This document shows positions 53,147 to 63,308 of a DNA stretch of 64,000 nucleotides, piece after piece. A program made the translations under genes and the position numbers. The DNA lies in NCBI RefSeq assembly GCF_018343695.1, contig NZ_JAGYPJ010000001.1:1437001-1501000 (forward strand). The letters are read 5' to 3'. Source of the stretch: Lederbergia citrisecunda (GTDB taxonomy: Bacteria; Bacillota; Bacilli; Bacillales; Bacillaceae_C). The notes below the pieces were generated by a model, which was not told the origin of the DNA, searched no databases, and worked only from the letters and a program-made list of their open reading frames with translations. Numbering within the stretch: the stretch's first letter is position 1; every line of letters begins with the position of its first letter.

Positions 53147-53791
53147 TTAAATTTTCACTCTCTTTTTCCCTTCCCTACACACTTCTAATAACGGACAAAT
53201 CGTGCATTGCGGGTTTTGGGCTTTACAATGGTATCTTCCAAAAAATATCAACCGATGATGAGTGACTGACCATTCATCTTTAGGGATTTTCTTCATTAAT
53301 GTTTTTTCGACTTCCAAAACACTATCCTTCCAACGACAAAACGCCAATCGTTTAGTAACTCTTTCTACATGAGTATCTACTGCGATTGCTGGAATTCCAA
53401 ATGCTACAGACATTACTACATTGGCTGTTTTCCTGCCAACTCCAGGAAGTTTTATTAATTCTTCATACTCTGAAGGTACTATACCATCGTACTCTTCTAT
53501 TAGCAATTTAGATAATTTTTGAATATTTTTTGCTTTATTACGAAATAATCCAATCGATCTTATGTCGGATTCAAGTTCAGTTAGAGGCACTGATAAATAA
53601 TCTTCTGGTGTTTTATATTTCTTAAAAAGATTTTCAGTCACACGGTTGACTAGAGCATCCGTACATTGTGCTGAAAGAGCAACTGCAACTACAAGTTCAA
53701 ATGGGTTTGAATGAACCAATTCACAATGGGCATCTGGAAACATTTTAGCCATTTCATCTAAGCAAAAACGAATTTGTTGTTTATTTAACAT
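53147..53791 (-). CDS. nth: Endonuclease III (DNA glycosylase/AP lyase)
   Basis: Removes oxidised pyrimidines in base excision repair. The helix-hairpin-helix is LPGVGRKTANVV (with catalytic Lys) and VDTHVERVTKRL carries the catalytic Asp. The [4Fe-4S] cluster is CKAQNPQCTICPLLEVC. Length 214. It follows dnaD by 24 nt; B. subtilis has dnaD-nth-ypoC, but no ypoC is seen here. Confidence 0.96.
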   Translation of the reverse strand: MLNKQQIRFCLDEMAKMFPDAHCELVHSNPFELVVAVALSAQCTDALVNRVTENLFKKYKTPEDYLSVPLTELESDIRSIGLFRNKAKNIQKLSKLLIEEYDGIVPSEYEELIKLPGVGRKTANVVMSVAFGIPAIAVDTHVERVTKRLAFCRWKDSVLEVEKTLMKKIPKDEWSVTHHRLIFFGRYHCKAQNPQCTICPLLEVCREGKKRVKI

Positions 53792-53815
53792 TTATTATCA
53801 CCTACTTGGCTATGA

Positions 53816-54511
53816 TTACTGCTCTAGCCAGTTATAAAAGGGAACAGTATTGGAACTTTTACTAGGTTGACTTGCTTGTCTTGATTTTTGCCTGTACTTT
53901 AAACTATGCACCTTTGCTTGCTCTATGGTTGTAATACCATTCTTTTTCCATTCAAATAAGATTCGATCGATGTATCGAAAATTAACAGTACCAGACATAA
54001 CCGCTTCTCGTAATGCCGCTTTTATAATAACAGGGTTCTGTCCATCTTGGTCAATCCACATGGCAAGTGATTCACATTCCAGAGGAGAAAGAGGGCGGCC
54101 AAATTCTTGTTCAAACGTTGAATAAATATCCTTTTCTTCTTGAAATACCGTTTCAAGATCCAGTTGCTTTTTTTCTGCTATTAATTGTTCAGCTAATTTT
54201 AACCATAAAGGCGCTAAAGAATATCTTTCATATCTTACTTCATCATCGGAGTAACCTTTTTCTATTTTAATCATCTCAAGCTGCACAAGCCTTCTTAAGA
54301 TTGAAGTACACTCACTACTCGTAATTGTCATACGCTTGGCTATTTGTTCGGGTGTAGGGAATTCATTCCCCTTCTCAACAAAAGAAATGATTTGTAATAA
54401 AACGACCAGTTCTTTCTCATCAAGACCAATTTCCCGATATTTGCTCATTAATAAATAAGGAACTTGGATCATACCTGATTCAATCCAAGAAACCATCAAA
54501 TCTTTATTCAT
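53816..54511 (-). CDS. dnaD: DNA replication initiation protein DnaD
   Basis: Primosomal protein for helicase loading at oriC and at restart sites. The N-terminal winged helix (FPTPEQIAKRMTITSSECTSI region) and C-terminal DnaD-like domain (EQEFGRPLSPLECESLAMWI; RYIDRILFEWKKNGI) are both present. The start is the methionine before NKDLMVSW because GAGGTG lies 7 nt upstream. nth is immediately downstream. Confidence 0.95.
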   Translation of the reverse strand: MNKDLMVSWIESGMIQVPYLLMSKYREIGLDEKELVVLLQIISFVEKGNEFPTPEQIAKRMTITSSECTSILRRLVQLEMIKIEKGYSDDEVRYERYSLAPLWLKLAEQLIAEKKQLDLETVFQEEKDIYSTFEQEFGRPLSPLECESLAMWIDQDGQNPVIIKAALREAVMSGTVNFRYIDRILFEWKKNGITTIEQAKVHSLKYRQKSRQASQPSKSSNTVPFYNWLEQ

Positions 54512-54585
54512 GCTTACGCACCTCACTTACATCGATTATACCATGTTCTGTGATTCATATTTTAAAAAGAAGCTCTTTAATACTT

Positions 54586-54691
54586 GCTGAATCCGCTCGA
54601 GGAAGGCGACTCTTAGATGCTTGGTAGCGCCTACGTGCTATCCCTTACCAGTATTTCCCGCAGGATTCTCTCGCCTTATGCACCAATCAAC
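54586..54691. repeat. Degenerate copy of the GTTGATTGG dispersed repeat
   Basis: On the minus strand it opens GTTGATTGGTGC, then AAGGCGAGAGAATCCTGCGG, matching the opening of the family represented at 31065 with several substitutions. The right end (GAGCGGATTCAGC) is less well kept. It lies between asnS and dnaD. Confidence 0.7.
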
Positions 54692-54739
54692 AAAGTGGCA
54701 AAATAAACAAAGAGCATTCATACAACAAAAAAATAACAA

Positions 54740-54775
54740 AATACCCATCTATCGATAAAAAGATGGATGGGTATT
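54740..54775 (-). terminator. Terminator of asnS
   Basis: AATACCCATC and GATGGGTATT with a further ATC/GAT extension form a long stem followed by TTTGTTATTTTTTTG on the minus strand, 19 nt after the asnS stop. Confidence 0.88.
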
Positions 54776-54793
54776 AGGACAGATTTCAATTAT

Positions 54794-56086
54794 TTACGGA
54801 TATAAACGATTTAGCAAGCGTGGGAATGGAATAGTCTCCCTTACGTGTTCAACGCCTGAAATCCACGCCACCGTTCGTTCTAAGCCCAGGCCGAATCCAG
54901 AGTGTGGCACAGAACCGTATTTTGAAAGATCTAAGTACCATTCGTACGCCTCTAACGGTAAATGATGTTCCTCAATTCTTTGTTTCAATAATTCATAATC
55001 GTGAATCCGTTCCGAACCACCAATGATTTCACCATACCCTTCAGGTGCAATCATATCAGCACATAAGACAACATCGTCACGGTTAGGAGCAGGCTGCATG
55101 TAGAAAGGTTTAATGACGGTTGGGTAATGTGTAATGAATACCGGCTTATCGAAATAATCGGCGATAGCTGTTTCATGAGGTGCCCCAAAATCATCTCCCC
55201 ACTTTATATCATCAAAGCCTTTTTCATGTAAAAATTTAATGGCATCATCGTATGTGATCCTTGGAAACGGAGCCGTAATATTTTCCAATTTCGATTTATC
55301 TCTTTCCAATCGATCTAATTCAAGAGAACAATTTTTCAAAACAGATTGAACGATGTATGAAACATATTCTTCTTGAACTTTTAAACTATCCTCGAATTCG
55401 TAAAAGGCCATTTCAGGTTCGATCATCCAAAACTCAATTAAATGTCTGCGGGTTTTGGATTTTTCCGCTCTGAATGTTGGACCAAATGAGAAAACTTTTC
55501 CTAACGCCATTGCAGCGGCTTCCATGTAAAGCTGTCCACTTTGCGATAAAAAAGCATCTTCATCAAAATATTTAGTTTTAAATAATTCTGTCGTTCCTTC
55601 TGGGGCGCTTCCCGTTAATATGGGTGGATCTACCTTTACGAATCCATTTTGATTAAAGAATTCATAAGTAGCACGGATTACTTCATTTCTAATTTTCATT
55701 ACAGCATGCTGCTTGCGTGATCTTAGCCATAAATGACGATGGTCCATTAAGAACTCAGTGCCATGATTTTTTGGTGTTATCGGATAATCAACCGCTTCAT
55801 GAATCACTTCAATGTTTGTTACTAAAAGTTCATAACCAAAAGGTGAACGACTATCTTCTTGAATAGTTCCTGTAACATAAAGCGAGGATTCTTGAGATAT
55901 TGATTTTGCTTTTTGAAATGTATCTTCACTAACATCATTTTTAACGACTACACCTTGAATAAAGCCAGAACCGTCTCTTAATTGTAAAAAGGCGATTTTT
56001 CCACTTGAACGTTTATTCGCTACCCATGCTCCTATTCTTACTTCTTGACCTACATATTTATGAACTTCTGAAATCGTTGTTTTCAC
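54794..56086 (-). CDS. asnS: Asparaginyl-tRNA synthetase
   Basis: A class II aminoacyl-tRNA synthetase of 430 residues with an N-terminal OB-fold anticodon-binding domain ([20 protein letters not shown]). Motif 2 is [20 protein letters not shown] and motif 3 [15 protein letters not shown]. Its start is GTG with AAGGA 8 nt upstream. It sits between aspB and dnaD, as in B. subtilis. Confidence 0.97.
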   Translation of the reverse strand: MKTTISEVHKYVGQEVRIGAWVANKRSSGKIAFLQLRDGSGFIQGVVVKNDVSEDTFQKAKSISQESSLYVTGTIQEDSRSPFGYELLVTNIEVIHEAVDYPITPKNHGTEFLMDHRHLWLRSRKQHAVMKIRNEVIRATYEFFNQNGFVKVDPPILTGSAPEGTTELFKTKYFDEDAFLSQSGQLYMEAAAMALGKVFSFGPTFRAEKSKTRRHLIEFWMIEPEMAFYEFEDSLKVQEEYVSYIVQSVLKNCSLELDRLERDKSKLENITAPFPRITYDDAIKFLHEKGFDDIKWGDDFGAPHETAIADYFDKPVFITHYPTVIKPFYMQPAPNRDDVVLCADMIAPEGYGEIIGGSERIHDYELLKQRIEEHHLPLEAYEWYLDLSKYGSVPHSGFGLGLERTVAWISGVEHVRETIPFPRLLNRLYP

Positions 56087-56134
56087 ATTAACATTCCTTT
56101 CGAAACCTTTTATGTCTATAGTGGTAACTGTATA

Positions 56135-57331
56135 TTAGCGGCTATTACTTTTTTTCTCGATAAAAGAATGTATGCGGCTTACAGCTTCTTCTAATGCCTC
56201 AAGAGATGTGGCATACGATATACGAATATTATTTGGTGAACCGAAGCTTGAACCAGGAATTACGGCAACAAGCGCTTCTTCAAGCAACGCTTCTACTAAT
56301 TGATCAACATCTTCATATCCAGCAATTCTAGCAGCTTCTCTAAAATTTGGATATAAATAGAAAGCACCTTGTGGCTTTTTGCATTCTACACCAGGAATTG
56401 CCACTAATTTATCATATATTATGTTTAACCTTTCTTCAAACGCCTGCCTCATTTGTTCTACAGCTGTTTGTGGTCCATTATATGCTTCGATCGCTCCGTA
56501 CTGAGATGTAGTAGTCGGATTAGATGTAGAATGACTAGAAAGGTCTGCCATTGCTGCAACAATTTTTTCATGACCTGCTGCATATCCAATTCTCCAACCC
56601 GTCATAGAATGAGATTTTGATACACCGTTTATAATAATAGTCATATCTTTTAGAGGTTGTGAAATTTGCGCAATGGATATGTGTTTGTTTTCGTCGTAAA
56701 CCAATTTTTCATAGATTTCATCCGAAACAATAAGAATATTATGTTCTAAGCATAGTTCACCCAGTGCAGAAAGCTCAGCTTGCGAATAAATCATTCCTGT
56801 TGGATTACTCGGAGAATTGATGATAATCGCTTTTGTTTTATTAGTAATGGCAGATTTTAATTGATCAGGTGTAATTTTATAATCATTTTCTTCTTTTCCC
56901 TCTACATATACTGGAACTCCACCTGCCAATTTTACTTGTTCAGGATAGCTCACCCAATAAGGAGTAGGAATAATAACCTCATCCCCATCATTTAAAATAA
57001 CTTGGAAAAGAGTAAATAGAACATGCTTCGCCCCATTTCCAATAATAATTTCTGATGGTTTATATGTAAGACCTTGGTCTCTTTCCAGCTTATTGATGAC
57101 TGCTTTTTTTAACTCTGGCAGTCCTGCTGCAGGGGTATATTTTGTGAAACCATCCTTCATGGAATGGTAAGCTGCTTCAATAATATTATCTGGTGTGTTA
57201 AAATCAGGCTCTCCTGCTCCAAGTCCAATAATGTCTAGCCCTTGTGATTTCAACTCTTTTGCTTTCGCAGTAATCGCTAATGTTGAAGATGGTGTAAGAG
57301 CATCAACACGTTGCGCTAAATTGATGGTCAT
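56135..57331 (-). CDS. aspB: Aspartate aminotransferase
   Basis: A class I PLP aminotransferase of 398 residues. The Schiff-base lysine is in NGVSKSHSMTGWRIGYAAG; PSNPTGMIY and SDEIYEKLVYD complete the PLP site. It interconverts aspartate and oxaloacetate, feeding asparagine (asnS nearby) and pantothenate (panD nearby). The second of two in-frame ATGs is the better start for its AGAGGA site. It is 17 nt after ypmB. Confidence 0.94.
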   Translation of the reverse strand: MTINLAQRVDALTPSSTLAITAKAKELKSQGLDIIGLGAGEPDFNTPDNIIEAAYHSMKDGFTKYTPAAGLPELKKAVINKLERDQGLTYKPSEIIIGNGAKHVLFTLFQVILNDGDEVIIPTPYWVSYPEQVKLAGGVPVYVEGKEENDYKITPDQLKSAITNKTKAIIINSPSNPTGMIYSQAELSALGELCLEHNILIVSDEIYEKLVYDENKHISIAQISQPLKDMTIIINGVSKSHSMTGWRIGYAAGHEKIVAAMADLSSHSTSNPTTTSQYGAIEAYNGPQTAVEQMRQAFEERLNIIYDKLVAIPGVECKKPQGAFYLYPNFREAARIAGYEDVDQLVEALLEEALVAVIPGSSFGSPNNIRISYATSLEALEEAVSRIHSFIEKKSNSR

Positions 57332-57348
57332 CGTCATTCCTCTTTCTA

Positions 57349-57825
57349 CTATAAATTTTCAATTTTTCTCCACCATTTCCCTGAGTCAAAATGAATGTAA
57401 TAATAATTGAGTTTTGAGTTTTGGTCTAAATAGGATAATTCCCATATTGGTAAATTTTTTTCCATCCCTAGCCGCGCCCCAAGAATTTTTTTAGGATTTT
57501 CTTCTTGAATCAGCTTTGATATTGCATCTTTTTCAGAAATACCATCTGAGGCTTTTTTTATGATAATGTCTTTTTTGCTTTCCTCAGGAATCCAAACAAT
57601 CGTTTCGGTTCCTTTCTCATTTTTACCTTTGATTACATAATAAGTCTTTGTTCCATGATACACAAAAAATTCATCATTGCTTACTAAATGCGCTTCTGTT
57701 TTAGCCCTTTGTTCAGCATATTGCTCGGCTTTTAATAAAGGGGCTCTAGCATCTATATACACATATAAAGATGCAGATATTATTAATATTATTAATGGAA
57801 ATATGATTAAAATCCACTTTTTCAT
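57349..57825 (-). CDS. ypmB: YpmB family protein (DUF5590, PepSY-like)
   Basis: A 158-residue single-pass membrane protein. The helix (residues about 4-24) is followed by an extracytoplasmic domain of two PepSY-like repeats (AEQRAKTEAHLVSNDEFFVY; DAISKLIQEENPKKILGARL). Its position between aspB and ypmA remains as in B. subtilis. Function unknown. AAGGTGG lies 6 nt before the ATG. Confidence 0.88.
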   Translation of the reverse strand: MKKWILIIFPLIILIISASLYVYIDARAPLLKAEQYAEQRAKTEAHLVSNDEFFVYHGTKTYYVIKGKNEKGTETIVWIPEESKKDIIIKKASDGISEKDAISKLIQEENPKKILGARLGMEKNLPIWELSYLDQNSKLNYYYIHFDSGKWWRKIENL

Positions 57826-57836
57826 CGAAAACCACC

Positions 57837-57975
57837 TTATGTTTTAAAGATAGAAAAATACCTGTATCTTTTTCATTTCTGTCAAGAGCAAGTCCAAACA
57901 TAAGATCTTTCTCTCTTCATGTCTGATTAAATGCATCGTCAATTTTGATTAGGTTGTAATGGTATTGTTCCTCGT
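57837..57975 (-). pseudogene. ypmA: Decayed ypmA (DUF4264-like)
   Basis: In the usual ypmA slot between ypmB and dinG a minus-strand frame reads KIDDAFNQT, then a TGA (57919-57917), then REKDLMFGLALDRNEKDTGI. A one-base shift in a T run then brings it to FSIFKT and a stop at 57837. The family reads ...DxLNKTLKEKDLMFGLALDK...IYRT from memory, so the TGA stands where Leu is expected. Upstream of KIDD I find no clean start. At least two lesions suggest decay, not sequencing error alone. Confidence 0.65.
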
Positions 57976-58116
57976 CACCAAACAAAAATTGACATGATAG
58001 CATCTACGTTTTTGGTAATACTACAAATACGCATATTCTTCATTATATCAAGAAATATTACGATGCAAGATGAAAAATTGCGGATCCTTTAAAAAATTAC
58101 AACATAAGCCCACAAA

Positions 58117-58145
58117 TTGAGGTTGTGTCTAAGACACAGCCTCAA
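58117..58145 (-). terminator. Hairpin after dinG
   Basis: TTGAGGTTGTGTC and GACACAGCCTCAA form a 13-bp stem (one G-U) with a 3-nt loop directly at the dinG stop. The minus-strand tail is ATTTGTGG, so the U run is poor, but the stem is very stable. Confidence 0.7.
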
Positions 58146-58147
58146 AT

Positions 58148-60952
58148 TTATAGCCATTTTTCAATGGATGATAAAATATTATTTAATGGACCACGTTCTA
58201 TAGATATGTTAGGAATTGAATTTATAAAATTCTTCCCATAGCTCGTCGTTTCAATCCTTCTATCTAATACAATAACTACACCACGATCAGATTCCGTTCT
58301 AATTAGTCGACCGAATCCTTGCTTAAATCGGATCACAGCTTCCGGTAAGGCAAACTCAGAAAAAGGATTCTTACCATTATTTTTGATTAATTCATATTTA
58401 GCAGCTGTTATTGGTTCATCAGGTGGTGAAAAAGGAAGTCTAACAATTACTAAACATAATAAATCTTCCCCAGGAATGTCCACTCCTTCCCAAAAACTAC
58501 TTGTACCGAAAAGAATCGATTTATTAAATTGTTGAAAATTCCGTGTAAGCCTTGTTCTACTTCCACCTGTAATCCCCTGCGCAAGAAGAATAAAGTCCTC
58601 TAGAGCATTGGAATCTTTAATCAGTTGATATGTTTTACGCAGCATATCATACGATGTAAAAAGAACGAGCATTCTTCCGTCAGTTGCATCAGCTAGTGAA
58701 ATGATATGACTAGATATCGCCTCAATATATTCATCATTAACAGTTCCGCGAACTTCGGGTAAATCTGAAGGAATCATTAATTTTACCATTTTTTGATAAT
58801 CAAAAGGTGAGCTAATGACTTTTTCTGTCACAACTTCTTTTGGTAACCCTAATTCCTTTAAAAAATAATCAAAAGAATGATTGACCGTAAGTGTAGCGGA
58901 AGTCATGACCACACTCTTTTTTTGATTGAAAAAACGATTAAATAATTCGTTTCCCGGATTTACGGGCTGTGCATATATGCCAATGCTATTAGGAATGGCT
59001 CGAATGTCACCCTCTAACCAGAATACATATTCATTTGAAGGCTTTAATAATAACTGATATATTTTTTCCCCGATTTTTAACCAGTCTTTAAAAAAACTAT
59101 TCATTTCTGCTAAAAAAGCTTGTTCGCGATCAGCAATGTTTTTATTCTCTTGCTTTAGTAACATAAGTCGTTGTTCAAGCTCTTTGCTTATCGTACGGAA
59201 ATAATCATAAACTCTTTCTGCACATATTATGATGGGTAGCCATTTACGATCTGATATCATTGATTCCGTTATACGTAATTGTTGCTTTGTAGTTTTATTT
59301 GATTTTCTTTCATACTGTTGAACAATCTTTTTTCCTAACATGTTAAATAAATCATCAATTTCCATTTCTAGCTGGATAATTAATTGTTCTAATTCAAAAG
59401 GATGTAGAGACGGAGACAATCCTTTCTTCTCTAATAGTTTTTCTAATTTGTTAAATATATGATTTTTATCTAATGTTCCTAGACGTCCAATCCAAAATTT
59501 CAGACCATTGTACTCAAGCTTTTTTCCAAAACAATTACTAGCTGCCTTCTCTAAATTATGCGCCTCATCAATGACAACATAATGATAATCAGGAAGTATG
59601 TTTTGATCTTTTTCCGTATCAACGAGTAACATCGAATGATTCGTTATGACAAGATCAGCACATGAAGCAAGATTTCGAGCATACATATAAAAATCATGCG
59701 ATAACCATGGGTCTTTTTCTTTTTGAAAAAACCAGCCATCATGTTTAACTCTTTGTTTATATAATTTTCCACCACTTGACACATTTAGTTCATCCATGTC
59801 TCCAGTTTCTGTGTGCACTAACCAAACAAGCAATTGCATTTTAGTAATGACAGTATCATAATGGAGATCTTTATCATATAAAGATTGTTCGAATTTCAAC
59901 ATGTTTATGTAGTTGCTGCGCCCTTTTAACGTTGAGGTTTGAAAAGGAAATGGTATCATTTCTTTCAAACGGACTATTTCATTGAAAATTTGATCTTGCA
60001 TTTGAATTGTGTATGTACTAATGATCAATGGTTGTTTTTGGGTAATTGCAAAATACAAGGATGGCAGTAAATACCCTAATGTTTTTCCCGTACCCGTCCC
60101 AGCTTCAATAACAGCTATTTTGTTGTTTAAGAAAGATTGATACACGATATCCATCATTTCCATTTGTCCAGTACGAAGCTTAAAATTCTTTGTGTGCGAT
60201 AATAGATCCATCTTATCTTCTATACTTATTGGATAAGATAATGATCTCTCATCATGGATTTTTTGTGGGATCATTTTTTTCTTTAGAGCAATTCCTCGAA
60301 AAACTTCTAGATCCTCTTGTAAGTTTTCAATGTTTTTTCGTTTTTCTTTTAAAATACTTTGGAAAATGATGTATAAGTCGCTTTTTAACGAATAAGCCAT
60401 ATCTGATAGCTTTTCCAATGTAATAAGCGGTAAAGACCTTGTACGTTCTATTAAAATTAACAACAATTCTGCAGTAACTAAAGCATCACTATCAGCTTGG
60501 TGAGGATTTTCATGCTCTAATTGAAGCAATTCGGCCAGTTCAGAAAGCTTATAACTTGATGCAGTAGGGAAAAGAATTTTAGCAAATTCTACTGTATCGA
60601 TTGAATCCAAGCCAATATTTTCATATCCTTCTTTTTCTAACTCATTTCGTAAAAAACGAAGATCGAATATAACATTATGTGCAACAAAAATAGCATCTTG
60701 AAGCAGAGTGTTTATTTTTGTGGCAACATCTTTAAATTCCGGTGCATCTTGAACCATCCCATCATGAATACCCGTTAGTTCCTCTATAAATGGAGGTATG
60801 GGAATTCCAGGGTTAATAAAAGTTGTATACTGATCCACGATTTGTAAATTTTCAATCACAACTGCAGAAAATTGAATAATACGATCTCCACGATCATGGG
60901 TATTTCCTGTCGTTTCCAAATCGACAACAACATATTTACGCGACATATACAT
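58148..60952 (-). CDS. dinG: DinG-type 3'-5' exonuclease/helicase
   Basis: A 934-residue protein: DnaQ-like exonuclease domain at the N-terminus (VVVDLETTGN, HNVIFDLRFL, HQADSDALVTAELL) and an XPD/DinG-like helicase after about residue 240 (AGTGTGKTLGYLLPSL, VIDEAHNLE, QGFGRLIRTESDRG). The four cysteines of the E. coli DinG Fe-S cluster are not evident, as in other Bacillota. It acts in DNA repair. The start may be the ATG two codons downstream. It follows panD by 171 nt with a terminator between. Confidence 0.94.
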   Translation of the reverse strand: MYMSRKYVVVDLETTGNTHDRGDRIIQFSAVVIENLQIVDQYTTFINPGIPIPPFIEELTGIHDGMVQDAPEFKDVATKINTLLQDAIFVAHNVIFDLRFLRNELEKEGYENIGLDSIDTVEFAKILFPTASSYKLSELAELLQLEHENPHQADSDALVTAELLLILIERTRSLPLITLEKLSDMAYSLKSDLYIIFQSILKEKRKNIENLQEDLEVFRGIALKKKMIPQKIHDERSLSYPISIEDKMDLLSHTKNFKLRTGQMEMMDIVYQSFLNNKIAVIEAGTGTGKTLGYLLPSLYFAITQKQPLIISTYTIQMQDQIFNEIVRLKEMIPFPFQTSTLKGRSNYINMLKFEQSLYDKDLHYDTVITKMQLLVWLVHTETGDMDELNVSSGGKLYKQRVKHDGWFFQKEKDPWLSHDFYMYARNLASCADLVITNHSMLLVDTEKDQNILPDYHYVVIDEAHNLEKAASNCFGKKLEYNGLKFWIGRLGTLDKNHIFNKLEKLLEKKGLSPSLHPFELEQLIIQLEMEIDDLFNMLGKKIVQQYERKSNKTTKQQLRITESMISDRKWLPIIICAERVYDYFRTISKELEQRLMLLKQENKNIADREQAFLAEMNSFFKDWLKIGEKIYQLLLKPSNEYVFWLEGDIRAIPNSIGIYAQPVNPGNELFNRFFNQKKSVVMTSATLTVNHSFDYFLKELGLPKEVVTEKVISSPFDYQKMVKLMIPSDLPEVRGTVNDEYIEAISSHIISLADATDGRMLVLFTSYDMLRKTYQLIKDSNALEDFILLAQGITGGSRTRLTRNFQQFNKSILFGTSSFWEGVDIPGEDLLCLVIVRLPFSPPDEPITAAKYELIKNNGKNPFSEFALPEAVIRFKQGFGRLIRTESDRGVVIVLDRRIETTSYGKNFINSIPNISIERGPLNNILSSIEKWL

Positions 60953-61060
60953 ACCACACCCTAATAAAAAAGCGTAAGTACCACGAATATAATGGTACTG
61001 AGCTTGCTATTGTACTTTATTTACTCTTGACCAATTGTATCATATATAAGCTATTCAGGA

Positions 61061-61098
61061 AAAAAACCAGCCCATTTATTACATAATTGGACTGGTTT
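61061..61098 (-). terminator. Terminator of the panBCD operon
   Basis: AACCAGCCCA pairs with TTGGACTGGTT (one mismatch), followed by TTTTTT on the minus strand, 26 nt past the panD stop. Confidence 0.85.
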
Positions 61099-61123
61099 AA
61101 TTAACAATATTACCTTCCGCCTA

Positions 61124-61510
61124 TTACTGATAAATTGTCATTTCTGGTTCGTAATGAATCATATCTTTAATTTTATTATCTTTCGTCATAAGAGCAATTT
61201 TAGGTCGATGTGAATGTGCTTTTTCTTCAGGAACTAAAGCATATGAAATAATAATGACGATATCACCCGGTTGAACTAGCCTTGCAGCAGCCCCGTTCAC
61301 ACAAATGACACCCGACCCTTTTTCCCCTTCAATAATATATGTTTCAAATCTTGCTCCATTATTATTATTTACAATTTGCACTTTTTCATTTGGCAACATC
61401 CCAACTTTTTCTAGAATGTCTCCATCTATTGTAATACTGCCTACATAGTTTAAATTAGCTTCTGTAACTGTAGCTCTATGGATTTTTCCATTCATCATCG
61501 TACGAAACAT
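61124..61510 (-). CDS. panD: Aspartate 1-decarboxylase
   Basis: Makes beta-alanine from aspartate. It is a pyruvoyl enzyme whose precursor self-cleaves between Gly24 and Ser25 in [10 protein letters not shown], both present. Length 128. GGAGG stands 9 nt before the start. It ends the panB-panC-panD operon, 14 nt after panC. Confidence 0.97.
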   Translation of the reverse strand: MFRTMMNGKIHRATVTEANLNYVGSITIDGDILEKVGMLPNEKVQIVNNNNGARFETYIIEGEKGSGVICVNGAAARLVQPGDIVIIISYALVPEEKAHSHRPKIALMTKDNKIKDMIHYEPEMTIYQ

Positions 61511-61524
61511 GATGTTGGACCTCC

Positions 61525-62376
61525 TTATGATTGTGTCTCTAGAATGATATTGTCAATTAATCTTGCTTTAGAAAACTTTACTGCAAGTGCAATAATAATT
61601 TTTCCATGCACTTTGTTTAATGCTTCTAGATCTGGAAAACTTAATAATTCAATATAATCTATTTTACCATTTGTATTAGTCTTTATATACTCTTCCACGA
61701 TATGAATAACAGTTGCTGGATTTATCTCACCATTTCGTATCGCTTCGGCACCTTTTTGTAATCCTTTGTAAAGATGTGGTGCCTGATTGCGTTCTTCATC
61801 CGACAAATAAACATTTCTTGAGCTTCTTGCTAGGCCGTCTTCTTCTCTTTCCGTTTCAACAGGTATGAGATGGATTGGAAAATTAAAATCTTTGATTAAA
61901 GAATCGACTACTGCTACTTGTTGAGCATCTTTCATGCCGAAGTAAACTTTTTCAGGCATTATGATATTAAAAAGCTTGATTAAAATGGTCGCAACACCGT
62001 TAAAATGTCCTGGCCGGCTTCTGCCACAAAGGACATCCGTTCTTTTCGCCACATTTATTTCAAACGATGGTTCGTTTGGATACATATCAGAGCGCTCAGG
62101 TAAAAATAAAATACTCACTCCTGCATTATCCGCTAGCTTTTTATCTCTTTCAACATCTCGAGGATAAGCATCAAAGTCTTCGTTTGGTCCAAATTGAAGG
62201 GGATTTACAAATATACTCATAACCGTTATATCATTCTGTTGCGAAGAATGTTTGACTAATTTTAAATGACCTTCGTGCAAAAATCCCATTGTCGGGGTAA
62301 AGCCAATAGAATGTCCTTGTTTTTTCAGTTCTATAGCTCGTTCTTGCATAGCTTTTGTTGAAGTGATAATTTCCAT
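61525..62376 (-). CDS. panC: Pantothenate synthetase
   Basis: Condenses pantoate and beta-alanine with ATP. HIGH-like HEGHLKL is in the block [29 protein letters not shown] and [13 protein letters not shown] are the other motifs. The start is the ATG 15 nt into the longest frame: GGAGG is 8 nt upstream, formed by the end of panB. One nucleotide separates it from the panB stop. Confidence 0.97.
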   Translation of the reverse strand: MEIITSTKAMQERAIELKKQGHSIGFTPTMGFLHEGHLKLVKHSSQQNDITVMSIFVNPLQFGPNEDFDAYPRDVERDKKLADNAGVSILFLPERSDMYPNEPSFEINVAKRTDVLCGRSRPGHFNGVATILIKLFNIIMPEKVYFGMKDAQQVAVVDSLIKDFNFPIHLIPVETEREEDGLARSSRNVYLSDEERNQAPHLYKGLQKGAEAIRNGEINPATVIHIVEEYIKTNTNGKIDYIELLSFPDLEALNKVHGKIIIALAVKFSKARLIDNIILETQS

Positions 62377-62377
62377 A

Positions 62378-63211
62378 TTACTTTCCTCCATACAACAACT
62401 CTAATTCAGTATCATTCATCGTAAATGAATGTTTTTCCTCAGGAAAAGAAGAATTCTTCACTTCGGCAACGTATTGCTGGATACTTTCCTTCGTTAATGT
62501 ATTAATATCACCATATTGTTTTACAAATTTCGGCACACGATCAACCCCGAATGTCAATAAATCATGATAGACAAGAACTTGGCCATCCGTTTCATTTCCA
62601 GCACCAATACCTATTGTCGGAATATCCAGTCTAGAAGAAACAAGACTCGCAAGCTGCTTTGGGATGCATTCAAGTACAATCGCAAATGCACCAGCTTCCT
62701 GACATTTGATTGATTCATTTACTAGTTCATTTGCTGCTTCTGCACTTTTACCTTGGACTTTGTACCCTCCTAAAACGCCAACTGCCTGTGGTGTCAGTCC
62801 TAAATGCGCCATAACGGGTACGCCTGCTGAAGTAAGTGTTTTAATTGTTTGAATAACTTCACCGCCGCCTTCAACTTTTACTGCATGTGCACCGCCTTCT
62901 TGCATAAGTGCAGCTGCAGATCTTAAAGCATCTTCTTTGCTAACGTGATAAGTCATAAATGGCAGATCAGAAACAATAAATGTATCTTTTGCTCCTCTTT
63001 TTACAGCCTTCGTATGATGAATCATATCTTGTAGTGTGACAGGTATCGTAGATTCATATCCCAATACAACCATCCCTAATGAATCGCCTACTAGGAGCAT
63101 ATCTACTCCTGAATGTTCAGCAAGCTTAGCTTGTGGAAAATCGTATGCCGTTACCATGGCAATTTTTTCTCCAGATTTTTTCATTTTTGAAAAATCCGTT
63201 GTTTGCTTCAT
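62378..63211 (-). CDS. panB: Ketopantoate hydroxymethyltransferase
   Basis: Adds a hydroxymethyl group from methylene-tetrahydrofolate to ketoisovalerate, the first pantothenate step. Blocks are [36 protein letters not shown] and [19 protein letters not shown]. Length 277. It has a GGAGGAGA site and is preceded by a leader with alternative hairpins (63273-63439) that may control the operon. Confidence 0.97.
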   Translation of the reverse strand: MKQTTDFSKMKKSGEKIAMVTAYDFPQAKLAEHSGVDMLLVGDSLGMVVLGYESTIPVTLQDMIHHTKAVKRGAKDTFIVSDLPFMTYHVSKEDALRSAAALMQEGGAHAVKVEGGGEVIQTIKTLTSAGVPVMAHLGLTPQAVGVLGGYKVQGKSAEAANELVNESIKCQEAGAFAIVLECIPKQLASLVSSRLDIPTIGIGAGNETDGQVLVYHDLLTFGVDRVPKFVKQYGDINTLTKESIQQYVAEVKNSSFPEEKHSFTMNDTELELLYGGK

Positions 63212-63272
63212 TCTTTATTCTCCTCCTTTACTTTCAGAGGAAACGAATTATTTCGAGTGGTTTCTTTTACGT

Positions 63273-63308
63273 AAAAAAAGAGTCCTCTCCAAATAGGCAG
63301 AAGGACTC
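63273..63308 (-). terminator. Hairpin with U tail before panB: terminator or attenuator
   Basis: On the minus strand GAGTCCT pairs with AGGACTC, followed by TTTTTTT. It is 164 nt past the birA stop and 62 nt before panB. The 5' arm can also pair upstream with AGGAC at 63335-63331 plus CAG/CTG, which would disrupt the terminator. Confidence 0.8.
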
